In this document: one piece after another, positions 55,893 through 64,000 of the stretch
Numbering within the stretch: the first letter of the stretch is position 1
Layout: each line of letters starts with the position of its first letter
Assembly (NCBI GenBank): GCA_001970955.1
Contig: MPUH01000106.1
Coordinates: forward strand, 42,526 to 106,525
From: Stentor coeruleus
Taxonomy: Eukaryota > Ciliophora > Heterotrichea > Heterotrichida > Stentoridae
Reading direction: 5' to 3'
DNA: 64,000 bases
Made by a program: the position numbers and the translations under genes
Notes under the pieces: generated by a model
What the model was told of the DNA's origin: nothing
Database searches by the model: none
The model's input: only the letters and a program-made list of their open reading frames with translations

Positions 55893-56528
55893 ATGATAAT
55901 GTGCAAAGGCAGAGAAGTATTTGGAAGCAAGACATGTGATCTATCAAGCACAGAGTTCCTCTACAACTGGGACTCATCGATACCAAATTTAGTAAAAAAA
56001 CACCAAAAAAAAAATTTACAGCACAATTCTCAGAAATACTTGAAAATCCCATCAGTAGACTATCTCAAGTTTTCAGAAAAAGTTCTCAGCGAGTATACAA
56101 AAATTCTCCCACATACAGTGAAAAATACAAATAGAACCAAGATTGTATGCAAAAACTCAGAATCTAGCGACTTTGCCTCAAAGTCTAATGTTGAAATCCC
56201 AAAAATCAAAATTACGATGCCAAAATTTAGATTCAATAGCACTATGACTATTATACAACCCACTACTAATAAAATTCACAATTTTAAAAGCTTTTCTTAT
56301 AAGCTACCTCACTGTCAGACTGAAAAATATTTGATTAATAAATACTCGATACCTAATGGGCTTGTTAGAACTAAAGAACAAATTGGGAATATGCATAAAA
56401 CTTTTGAATCCTTAGCTGTAGTTAACCCAAATCTAAAGGTTGAACGCAAAGGAGTTATTGGGTCAAAAATCGTAAGAATTAATAAGAACAGTCGAAAGTT
56501 TTTGTTTACCCGAATGGTTAATAAATAA
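55893..56528 (+). CDS. Hypothetical basic protein, 211 aa, with a paralogue in the window
   Basis: ATG 55893 (a second ATG six bases later) to TAA 56528. The protein is basic and Ser/Thr/Asn-rich, with two blocks that recur in a decayed paralogue at 59420-60349: an N-terminal block (FLYNWDSSIPNLVKKHQKK and SVDYLKFSEKVLSEYTKILP) and a C-terminal block (VVNPNLKVERKGVIGSKIVR, NKNSRKFLF). The conservation of these blocks between copies supports that the gene is real. Between them lies a variable, disordered stretch (PKIKITMPKFRFNSTMTIIQ). No known family is recognised. Confidence 0.68.
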   Translation: MIMCKGREVFGSKTCDLSSTEFLYNWDSSIPNLVKKHQKKNLQHNSQKYLKIPSVDYLKFSEKVLSEYTKILPHTVKNTNRTKIVCKNSESSDFASKSNVEIPKIKITMPKFRFNSTMTIIQPTTNKIHNFKSFSYKLPHCQTEKYLINKYSIPNGLVRTKEQIGNMHKTFESLAVVNPNLKVERKGVIGSKIVRINKNSRKFLFTRMVNK

Positions 56529-56861
56529 TTTACTATATAAATGTTGTGTGGTTACTAATGGATGGTTTTAATATTTTTGGGATTTATATTGGATGAGCAC
56601 TTGTGGATATTTTTATGAAAACTTTTTAATTTGATTTGAAATTATGATGATCAATATTTGATTTGCTTTATTGAGATATCAGCTAAACTATGTTGAAGAT
56701 AAACTGACTATAATATATAAGGAATATATCATAGTAGATTCCTTTAGTAAAATTTTATTATCATTGCCAACATAAAAAACTCTATTAAAACTAAAAAATC
56801 TGCTTCAAAAAAATTGATCATCACATTTAAAAACTATACCGAAAGTCCTAATTCTACTTAT
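56529..56861. other. Spacer between convergent genes
   Basis: About 330 bp of AT-rich sequence between the 3' ends of the 55893 gene and eL24. No feature recognised. Confidence 0.5.
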
Positions 56862-57308
56862 CTACTTATTCTTTTGCTTCCCTTTTGCTTTCGATACCTT
56901 AGGTGCATTCTTAGGAGCCTTATCAAATTTCTGTGCTGTAGTAGCTTTCTTCTTTTGCCTATCTTTGATTTCTCTCAAAGCTTGCTCCCTCATAGCCTGT
57001 CTAACTTCAGGCTTTTCTTCTCTTTTTTTCTTAATATCATCCAAAGTTGCCCCAACATAAGCTTTTTGTACTCTAACAACTTTGCGAACTCTGCGTTTCT
57101 TAACTGTTTCTGCTCTTCCTTTTTTATTAAGCCTACGCCAGTCTTGAGTCCAAGTAAGTTTGACAGCTTTTATTCTTTGATGGAATAAAGAACGAACCTT
57201 AGAGCCGATGAATAACTGGATTTTGCCGTCTTTTGATATAAATCTACTGCCTCGGCCTGGCCATACTTTCATATCTGAGAAAGAGCAGGTTCCAGTGTTT
57301 ATCACCAT
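56862..57308 (-). CDS. RPL24: 60S ribosomal protein eL24 (RPL24), 148 aa
   Basis: Structural component of the cytosolic large ribosomal subunit. ATG 57308. The L24e zinc-ribbon-like start is CSFSDMKVWPGRGSRFISKD (residues 8-27), with the eukaryotic form lacking the full set of four cysteines. It is followed by KLTWTQDWRRLNKKGR, VKKRRVRKVVRVQKAYVGAT (RTRRAVKFQRAITGAS in animals) and KREEKPEVRQAMREQALREI. The C-terminal 30 residues are Lys/Ala-rich as usual. Length 148 compares with 157 in human. No intron is needed. Confidence 0.96.
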   Translation of the reverse strand: MVINTGTCSFSDMKVWPGRGSRFISKDGKIQLFIGSKVRSLFHQRIKAVKLTWTQDWRRLNKKGRAETVKKRRVRKVVRVQKAYVGATLDDIKKKREEKPEVRQAMREQALREIKDRQKKKATTAQKFDKAPKNAPKVSKAKGKQKNK

Positions 57309-58300
57309 TTATTTATAGGAGCATATGAGGAACTAGAAGATTTTTAGGTCTAATAGAGATTATTTGAATTGAGTTATTAAAATATATAAAAATAATAGAA
57401 TTAAGAGAGGAGAAAGTATGTGGCAGTTGCTAGTTCATTTCATTGTTACGAAGGATTTCATTACAAAATCATAGGAAAAGCCAAGTTCGCTTATTGCGTT
57501 GAGGTTGACCTTGCGAATTTCTTCAGGATTATTCTCTTTGAGTAAGCGTGAGAATATATATTTAAGAATATTATGATTGGCATGATTTTAGGGTTTAAAG
57601 CATTATTATGTGCTCTTAAATTTAGTTTGTTAAAGTTTTTTGCCAACCAATATCGGCCAAATTATAAAGTTAATGTTAGGTATTCATTCAAATTACTGAA
57701 CTCTTAAAAACTGAGTTTACAAAAGCATTTAAAATAAATATCAGTTTTGTGCCCTTCTTTACAATAATTTTCTTGCATTTTCTTTTTGTTTCTCTTTAGT
57801 TTTACTAAATAATTACCCCTTCTATTTTACCTGGATCACTATGAAACCCATAAGTTTATATTAGCTTGCATCAAAAATAATAGGTTTTAAGTATCTTAAC
57901 TTTATCTTATTATGATAAATTCCTAAAATATCATCATAAGCTAGTACTATAATATACTCTACCAATTCATATAAAGCTGCGATCAAAAGTTAAATAAATT
58001 GCTTTTAGTTAGTTAAAATAACTTTTAGCTAATTAGTTTTTGATTATTGATAAAATTAAATTGAGAAACGCAAATATGCAATTTAGATAAAATATTTTTA
58101 TACACTATTTAATCTTTAAAATTATTTACTGTAAATAAATTTATCTCAATATACATTGATAATATTTAATAAATATATCTAAATATCTATTATAAAATAC
58201 TTCTAAATTCAGTTTTCTACAACTCAAATTACAAATAATACAATTTGCACTTAAAAACTTAATATTATGTTCTATAATCATAATCTTAGACTATTTCTCA
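57309..58300. other. Intergenic region, AT-rich
   Basis: About 1 kb upstream of eL24 and downstream of the MORN gene. It contains the small minus-strand fragment listed at 57435-57590. The rest has closed frames and long A/T runs. Confidence 0.45.
57435..57590 (-). pseudogene. C-terminal gene fragment
   Basis: One frame reads NHANHNILKYIFSRLLKENN then EEIRKVNLNAISELGFSYDF and VMKSF up to TGA at 57435-57437, with no ATG upstream before a TAA. The NLNAISELGFSYDFV segment resembles a UBA-like helix pair. It may be the remnant of a larger gene. Confidence 0.3.
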
Positions 58301-59374
58301 TTATAACTTCAACTCTTCACCTGTATGCAGCTTAAGTACTCCAGTCTCCCTCACATCATTTTTAAAGCTCCCTTCAAATCTGTCTCCGCACTTATTCCAA
58401 TAATACTTTCCAAATCCATTCATAAAATCTAAGTTCCAATTTCCTTCATAAACATCTCCACTAGCAAAAGTCATTTTCCCATGCCCATGCATTTTTCCCA
58501 AATTAAAGCTCCCTTCATAAATTCCCCCATCAACAAACTTCTTTACCCCTTTTCCATGCATTGCCCCATTGACGAAATCTCCTTTATACCAAGCTTTTTT
58601 CTTCCATATATAAACTCCTTGACCATACATTACCCCATTTCGCCAATAACCTTCATATTTGTCCCCATTTTCAAGAGATAGTCTTCCATATCCATCTCTA
58701 AGATTATTGGCTTCGTTTATTTCCCCAAAGTATAAATTTGATGATAATTTTGTTATAGTATTATAGTTTCTGTTGTAACTTGGTCGTGGGTCATTATTTG
58801 ATATTATTGTCTGGATGCTGCGATTTAAAGTATTTGAGGATTTTATTGGCTGAAGTAAGTCTTCAAAGAAAAGAGCTTTGATGTAAGAGTTGATATCTTT
58901 TTTATGGATTTTTTCAAACTTTGTACTAATATGCATACAAGCAACCATGATAGTTTCATGCACATCTTTATAATACTCAATAACAGAATTGAGTTTATCT
59001 TCAAGTTCAGTTCCCTTCAACTGAGAAAGTTTCTCTTTGGCTGACCTAAAAAACTTAAATCTCTTAAAATATTCTTCAACAAAAAATACCATCTCTTTAA
59101 TCATAGCCTTATTCTTCTCTCTAAACACCAATGTATTCACAAAAGATGCAACTTGAACAGTTTTAATCACTGAAAACTTATCACCAGATCCCAACAGTCC
59201 TAATCCATAAATATCAGCAATTTCAATGTATCCTTTAAACGTTTCTAATGAATTAGATGGGGAAAGCCAATTGAGCTTATTTAAATCAAAGACTATATCT
59301 TCCCAATTTTTATCTCTAATATCATTAATTAGAGCTTCATAAAGATCAGGGAGCTTTTCCTGGACCAATTCCAT
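58301..59374 (-). CDS. MORN-repeat protein, 357 aa
   Basis: ATG 59374. Residues 1-210 are helical with no known domain. From about residue 216 there are about six MORN repeats of 23 residues: GYGRLSLENGDKYEGYWRNG, YGQGVYIWKKKAWYKGDFVN, HGKGVKKFVDGGIYEGSFNL, HGHGKMTFASGDVYEGNWNL, GFGKYYWNKCGDRFEGSFKN. MORN arrays bind membranes or serve as rigid cytoskeletal scaffolds; in ciliates they are often cortical. No kinase, SET or other fused domain is present. Function beyond scaffolding cannot be inferred. Confidence 0.88.
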   Translation of the reverse strand: MELVQEKLPDLYEALINDIRDKNWEDIVFDLNKLNWLSPSNSLETFKGYIEIADIYGLGLLGSGDKFSVIKTVQVASFVNTLVFREKNKAMIKEMVFFVEEYFKRFKFFRSAKEKLSQLKGTELEDKLNSVIEYYKDVHETIMVACMHISTKFEKIHKKDINSYIKALFFEDLLQPIKSSNTLNRSIQTIISNNDPRPSYNRNYNTITKLSSNLYFGEINEANNLRDGYGRLSLENGDKYEGYWRNGVMYGQGVYIWKKKAWYKGDFVNGAMHGKGVKKFVDGGIYEGSFNLGKMHGHGKMTFASGDVYEGNWNLDFMNGFGKYYWNKCGDRFEGSFKNDVRETGVLKLHTGEELKL

Positions 59375-59419
59375 TTTTTATCTATGTTTTAAATAACTTA
59401 ACAAAAATTATACAATTTA

Positions 59420-60349
59420 TTACTTATTAAGTACCTGGGCAAACAAGAGTTTTCGACTATTTTTATTAATTCTAATAATTTTTGCCCCCAGAACACCAGG
59501 GCGTTCTGCTTTAAGATTAGGATTGGTTACTGTGAGTTTTTCTAAAGATGATATATTGGATTTTTTGTTTTGAGTTTTTTTGTCTTTATCTTTCAATGTG
59601 GTGTTCTCGTATAAAAAACTCTTACAAGATTTTTTTTTACATTTTTATAAGGATTTTCTTGTGTTTTGAGATTATCTTTTTCAGTTAGGAGACTTGCTTG
59701 TGTTTTGGGATTTAGTTTTTATTAATCCATTAGGAATTTAGTATTTATGCATCATATTTTTCTGCTTGAACTTCTGGAAGGTTAAAAGAAAATGTTGTCA
59801 GCTCATGAACTTTATTAGAATTCTGATTATATTTTAGTGGAAAGCTAAAATCTAAAATTTTAGTAAATGCAATATTATAAATTAAAGATAAATTATTGTA
59901 GAAAATTGTGTAAACATAAAATCACATTTTCATTATAAACATCAAACTTATATAATATTATAATTTTTTCTAAAATGAATAATTGGAATTTCACACTGAT
60001 TTATAGCATTTGCAGTACTATTATACCTGCAATTCGGTAGTTGAAACTTGAAAGTTGGCATAATAGGAAGGGATTTTTACACCATATCATTTGACAAAGA
60101 ATTTTTTCTCACAGACTGTCTTCTACTCCCAGCTTTAACTGTATGTAGGGGATTTTTCGAATACTCTTCTAAAATTTTGTCTGAAAATTTCAAATAATCA
60201 ATTGATGTAGACTTAGAATTATCATTCGAAGCGTGTCAAATTTTTTTTATAATATCTGGTATTAAAGACTCCCAGTTGTACAAATGATCACTGCAGACAT
60301 AGTTCCGTGGCCTATTTCCAAAAGACTCATGCAATTTAGAAATTTTCAT
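59420..60349 (-). pseudogene. Decayed paralogue of the 55893 gene
   Basis: ATG 60349 reads MKISKLHESFGNRPRNYVCS, then DHLYNWESLIPDIIKK, an in-frame TGA (60236-60238), then SIDYLKFSDKILEEYSKNPL HTVK, matching the N-terminal block of the 55893 protein; this part stops at 60077. Further along, TVTNPNLKAERPGVLGAKII R and NKNSRKLLFAQVLNK (to TAA at 59420) match its C-terminal block. Stops and frameshifts separate the two. It lies in inverted orientation to the intact copy, about 3.5 kb away. Confidence 0.65.
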
Positions 60350-60423
60350 ATTTAATAAGCTTTTTCACTGAAACTCTCTAATTTATGATATTTAATAATA
60401 GATTTGCCTAAATTTTTTATTGG

Positions 60424-62736
60424 TTAAATAATAGTGCCTCTTCTATTTCCTGAACGCTTAGGGTTTTGCTCTATTGTGCTTATAGAGTTTTGCTTCTGTA
60501 ATTTTGAAGATACTGACTTCGGTAGAGGGATTGATGATCCAAGGCTTACTCTTTGAGTGTAAGCAACTTGAGGTGAAGCTTCTCGGTCACTACGTTCAGG
60601 GCTTCTTGAGTTTAAGGCTAACGAAAATCTTCCTTTGATAATTTCTTCTTCTTTTTCTTCCTCTTTTTCTCTACCTTTTTCTCTTTCTTTTTCCTTTTCT
60701 CTTTCTTTTTCTCTTTCTTTTAGTCTTCGTTCCTGGTCTCTTTCTTTATCTTTAAGCTTGTTTAATTCTATAGGAGCTGTTGCGATTATAAAGTCTTCAA
60801 TTTTTAAGAAACCTCCACCAATTCGAACTGCTTAAAAATTACTGACAATGCCGACGTTTTCTATTCTTATTATAACACGCTTAGTGCCGAATAAATAGAC
60901 TCCTGAATCTAAACGGACAAAAGGTACGCCACAGTAGTTAGGTCTTGAGTTCAGATAATTTGCTAAAGTATTGTCAATATAGTCTCCCCGTAGAGGAACG
61001 TATGTATATTTATCTTTTTGGAGCTCAATTATAAGTTCACGAAGAAGACGGTTTTCTGCTTCTCGTTCTTGTAAGTATTTCAAGAATTTCGTTTGTACTC
61101 TTTGAAATTGAAGATGACGTTCAGAACTTTCTACTATATTTTTAAGAACAACATGATACTCTCTAATAAGATCAGCTTCGAACTTGTTAGAGATAGCCAC
61201 AACATCTTTACAGTCTTGGAGAAGTTTCACGTTTTGGCTATTTATGGAAGTGAATTTCCCACTTGGTAACCGTAAAATATGATTGGATTTTTTGCTTTTT
61301 AGCTCTAAAGCCTGGTTTTTATATTTATTATTTTCATGCTTGATTTCCAAAAGTTCTTCATTAAGCTTTTTATTAACCTCCATCAACTGATTCTTTTCTG
61401 CTGATATACTCTGAGTCCTTTCATTCTGTTTCTGAGCCAATATTTCCATTTCATGCTGTAAATCCTTATAATCCTCTCTTGCTTTATTTGCTGATTCTTC
61501 AAGTTTTTTCATCTGCATTTCTAACTCTCTAACATACAAAATTTGCTTTTCATACTCTAAAACTCTGGCTTTAATTGCAGCAGATTCATTAATCATATAG
61601 CTTTTCTCTATTAAAAGTTCTTGATTTTCTTTAGTTAAATTTGTAATTTTATTAGATAAAATTTGGTTTTCTTGAGATAAATCCGTTATTTGCTGTTGAT
61701 ATTGAGCTATTGTGCTATCATAGTCTTGAAGAGCTTTGGAAAATTGAGTTTTCTGTGTATTAGAGATTTCTTCTGCGAATATGGCTTTGGATTGTAAGGA
61801 TTTGATAATTTGCTCAGTTCGTGGGTCTTGGAAAAGCCCTTTTTCTACAAGTTCAAGTTGTGATTTTAGCGTTTGGATTTCTGATTGAGTGGACTTCTTA
61901 TAATTTTCATGGATTTTTTCTATATTTTCTAATGATTCTTTGCTTTGATTAAGCGAAGTACTTTTGTTCTCTTGTCCAAAATCATTAATTCCTAGTTTCA
62001 ACTTCCAGTTTAGTAATTCTTTACAAGTATGTTTAATAGCTTCCTGCATAGATTCTCGACTTCTCCTTTCGTCCATAACTTGCAAAGATAGCGATTCATT
62101 ACGACTTTTCAGTAAATCAAGTACTTTTAACTTTTCATTCACCCCAATAAGTAGTGATTTAATATTTATTAGTGCCCGTGGAGTTACTTCGTTATCTATA
62201 TTAATTCTGTGGATTTCCATACCTAGCTCATTAATCCTGTCTATATACTTGCTATCAAAATTTTTGCTTATCTCAATTATAATATCAAGCACCTTATCGC
62301 TTATTGATGTAAAGTTTTCATAAGCTAAGCATGGTTCAAAATTTTCAAAATCAGCATCATTCTTTTCTATAAAGATTTTGAAGCTTCCAACCGTTTTTTT
62401 CCCTGTAGATTTTCCTATATTGACTCCTTTTTCTAATATCTCATTTTTGCAAAGCTCTTTAAGCACTACAGTTTTTTCCACACAATTTTTACTGATCAAT
62501 TCTTCTAAACTGCAGCTAGCCTCACCAATACACAAATTTTGAAAATATGCTTTAAAGTACATAACACTTACTGAGGGAAAGCTCATAAGATGAACAGGAA
62601 GACTGTTAAATGGCTGCTTGAAAATATTGCAAATATTATTGAAGGAAATAGCTAAAGTAACATGCTGAGTATTGATGTTGTCCAGATTCAATTCCAGTTG
62701 TGAAATAGATGCCTTAATAGGAAGAACGATATTCAT
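60424..62736 (-). CDS. Coiled-coil protein with GAS2-related (GAR) domain, 765 aa
   Basis: ATG 62736. The TAA at 60832 is removed by a 15-nt intron GTAATTTTTAAGCAG (plus 60828-60842), giving exons 60843-62736 and 60424-60827 and restoring GIVIRIGGGFLKIEDFI. Residues 1-150 are a beta-rich, C2-like N-terminal part. Residues 160-560 are a long coiled coil. Residues about 579-650 form a GAR domain: YVPLRGDYIDNTL, VPFVRLDSGVYLFGTKR, GGGFLKIEDF. GAR domains bind microtubules. A KEREKEREKEK helix and a Ser/Pro-rich tail finish the protein. No CH domain is present. The start is only 5 bp from the stop of the glucokinase gene. Confidence 0.87.
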
Positions 62737-62741
62737 TTTTA

Positions 62742-63761
62742 TTAGTGACTACTTAAAACTTTACGCTTGGCATAAGCAAGAGCCCCGCGTATTCCAAGGT
62801 TATCAGGCTTGACAACATAAATAGGCACTTGGCGCATTGCATCATGGAAAATATTCTCTTTACTAGAAAAATACCCATCAAGAATTCCAGGATTGCTAAT
62901 AACACCTTCATAGTTCTTAGAAATAACCCCACCAAGTAAGAATACCCCTCCTGTAGGTAAGAAATTCACAAAGAAATTTCCAATAAGATACCCTAAAGAA
63001 TTAAGCCACATATCAACTGCTTTAGCAGCTAAAGCATCAGTCTTCCCAAATCCTTCTTCCATCATAATCTTAGTCTGAGAACTACTATTCCCCATGAATT
63101 TCTCATCAAATTCAGAATTTACTTCCTCAGCAAACTCACTTCTTAGAAAATGATAAAAAATACTAGCATTTCCCCCACTGGCAACAGAACAATATGTTAA
63201 ACCAGGTCTATTGCTTTTTTCACATATAAAATTATAGAGTTTCTTGTCTAGTAATGTTTTAGGAGCATAGTCTTGAAATCCACCTTCTGAAGAATACACA
63301 TTATACGCTACACTATCGTGGATTAAATAGCATTGGCCTAGGCCAGTGCCAATAGAGCCACATACCATTGGACCTGTTGGATCTTTAATACCAGGGTTTA
63401 AAGTGAAGTACTCATTTGAAGATAGGTTAAGAAGGGCGTATCCTGTGCTTTCAAGGTCGTTTAAAAGGTAGATTTTTTTGATTCCTAACGCTTCGGCTGC
63501 GGCATCAGGGTCGAAACTTGTCCCATATTGGACGCAAGCAACTATTTTATTGTTTTTTATCATCCCACAGAATCCTAGAACAGCTATATCAGGAACTGGC
63601 TGGTCTTGGAGAAATTCTTGAAGACTTAGAAGGACGTTGGATTTGTAGTTTTGTGATGAGATTGTTTCAGATTTTATAAGGGTGTCTTCGTTTAGAGAAC
63701 ATTGATAGAGCTGGTATCTTATGTAGGTACCACCGATATCACCTGCAAGAATAATATTCAT
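62742..63761 (-). CDS. glk: Glucokinase, bacterial (Glk) type, 339 aa
   Basis: ATP-dependent phosphorylation of glucose to glucose-6-phosphate, first step of glycolysis. ATG 63761. The ASKHA fold motifs are all visible: phosphate-1 AGDIGGT (6-12), the catalytic LLNDLES (99-105, Asp102), GSIGTGLG (135-142) and SEGGFQDYAP (158-167; SEGGHxxFAP in bacteria). LLGGV near 280 is the adenosine motif. Length 339 compares with 321 in E. coli. This is the group-A glucokinase family, distinct from eukaryotic hexokinase, but found in several protist lineages, so presence alone is not proof of recent transfer. Codon use looks like its neighbours. Confidence 0.92.
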   Translation of the reverse strand: MNIILAGDIGGTYIRYQLYQCSLNEDTLIKSETISSQNYKSNVLLSLQEFLQDQPVPDIAVLGFCGMIKNNKIVACVQYGTSFDPDAAAEALGIKKIYLLNDLESTGYALLNLSSNEYFTLNPGIKDPTGPMVCGSIGTGLGQCYLIHDSVAYNVYSSEGGFQDYAPKTLLDKKLYNFICEKSNRPGLTYCSVASGGNASIFYHFLRSEFAEEVNSEFDEKFMGNSSSQTKIMMEEGFGKTDALAAKAVDMWLNSLGYLIGNFFVNFLPTGGVFLLGGVISKNYEGVISNPGILDGYFSSKENIFHDAMRQVPIYVVKPDNLGIRGALAYAKRKVLSSH

Positions 63762-64000
63762 TATTAAATTTGAAGATTTTGTTGTGAGATGATGGTAGAG
63801 TTTAAGTTAAAGGTATAGATGATTATATGGGTTTAGAAATTTTTTATGTGGAATAAAATTTAAGGTTGAGGAGATAAGAAGAACAGAGGTTAAAACGGGA
63901 TTTATAAAATGATTTGTCTAGTAAAGGGATGCTGAATTTTTAATGTTTTACTATTTTATCTCTAAACTATTCGTATATATAAGAATAATAGCAACAGGGT
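63762..64000. promoter_or_regulatory. Upstream region of the glucokinase gene
   Basis: The last 239 bp carry no convincing frame and must include the 5' flank of the minus-strand glucokinase gene. No defined element is recognised. Confidence 0.35.

Overview
The window reads as macronuclear-type DNA of a heterotrich ciliate, most likely Stentor or a close relative. The DNA is strongly AT-rich. Long frames read with the standard code (TAA, TAG and TGA all stop), for example a 1617-residue frame with no internal stop. Nine gene models need very small introns, and all 12 introns I can place are exactly 15 nt, start with GT, end with AG and carry A at position 10. Removing them restores conserved protein sequence (Sin3, CLEC16A, PAM16, a SAPS subunit, two protein kinases or lipid-binding proteins, a GAR-domain protein). 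Genes are short-spaced, on both strands, and have no operon logic in the bacterial sense.

Layout. 0-7 kb: end of an unknown gene, a small hypothetical gene, gene relics, a TPR-like gene, arginase and a C2H2 zinc-finger gene. 7-9 kb: gene-free AT-rich DNA. 9-18 kb: a DUSP-USP protein that looks catalytically dead, UTP4/cirhin broken by an exact 80-bp tandem duplication, Sin3 and a PP6 SAPS-type subunit. 19-29 kb: a short hypothetical gene, a FYVE-like/STE kinase fusion, CLEC16A, a DEAD-box helicase relic, PAM16/TIM16 and a 495-aa hypothetical gene. 29-32 kb: a repeat-rich stretch with a 209-bp repeat (identical second copy 11 kb away) and a GC-rich 139-bp palindromic element. 32-35.6 kb: a Cys-rich P-loop GTPase facing a repeat-containing protein with a degenerate P-loop. 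36.6-40.8 kb: a pseudogene cluster (PRMT1, a PG-rich-repeat protein, an ankyrin-AGC kinase interrupted by a truncated LINE with a 17-bp target duplication). 41-53 kb: a PX/START-like gene, a zinc-binding coiled-coil gene, an ABHD17-like hydrolase and a giant VWA/RGG protein with a broken paralogue upstream. 53-64 kb: small basic proteins, an OST3/OST6 pseudogene, ribosomal protein eL24, a MORN protein, a GAR-domain coiled-coil protein and a bacterial-type glucokinase only 5 bp upstream of it.

The working genes serve ordinary cell functions: translation and ribosome assembly (eL24, UTP4), chromatin (Sin3), mitochondrial import (PAM16), endolysosomal traffic (CLEC16A, PX, FYVE), phosphatase control (SAPS), cytoskeleton (GAR, MORN) and carbon/nitrogen metabolism (glucokinase, arginase). 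The unusual part is how many intergenic stretches are recognisably decayed genes, alongside a few young repeats and duplications. Assignments rest on reading motifs by eye; no database search was possible.
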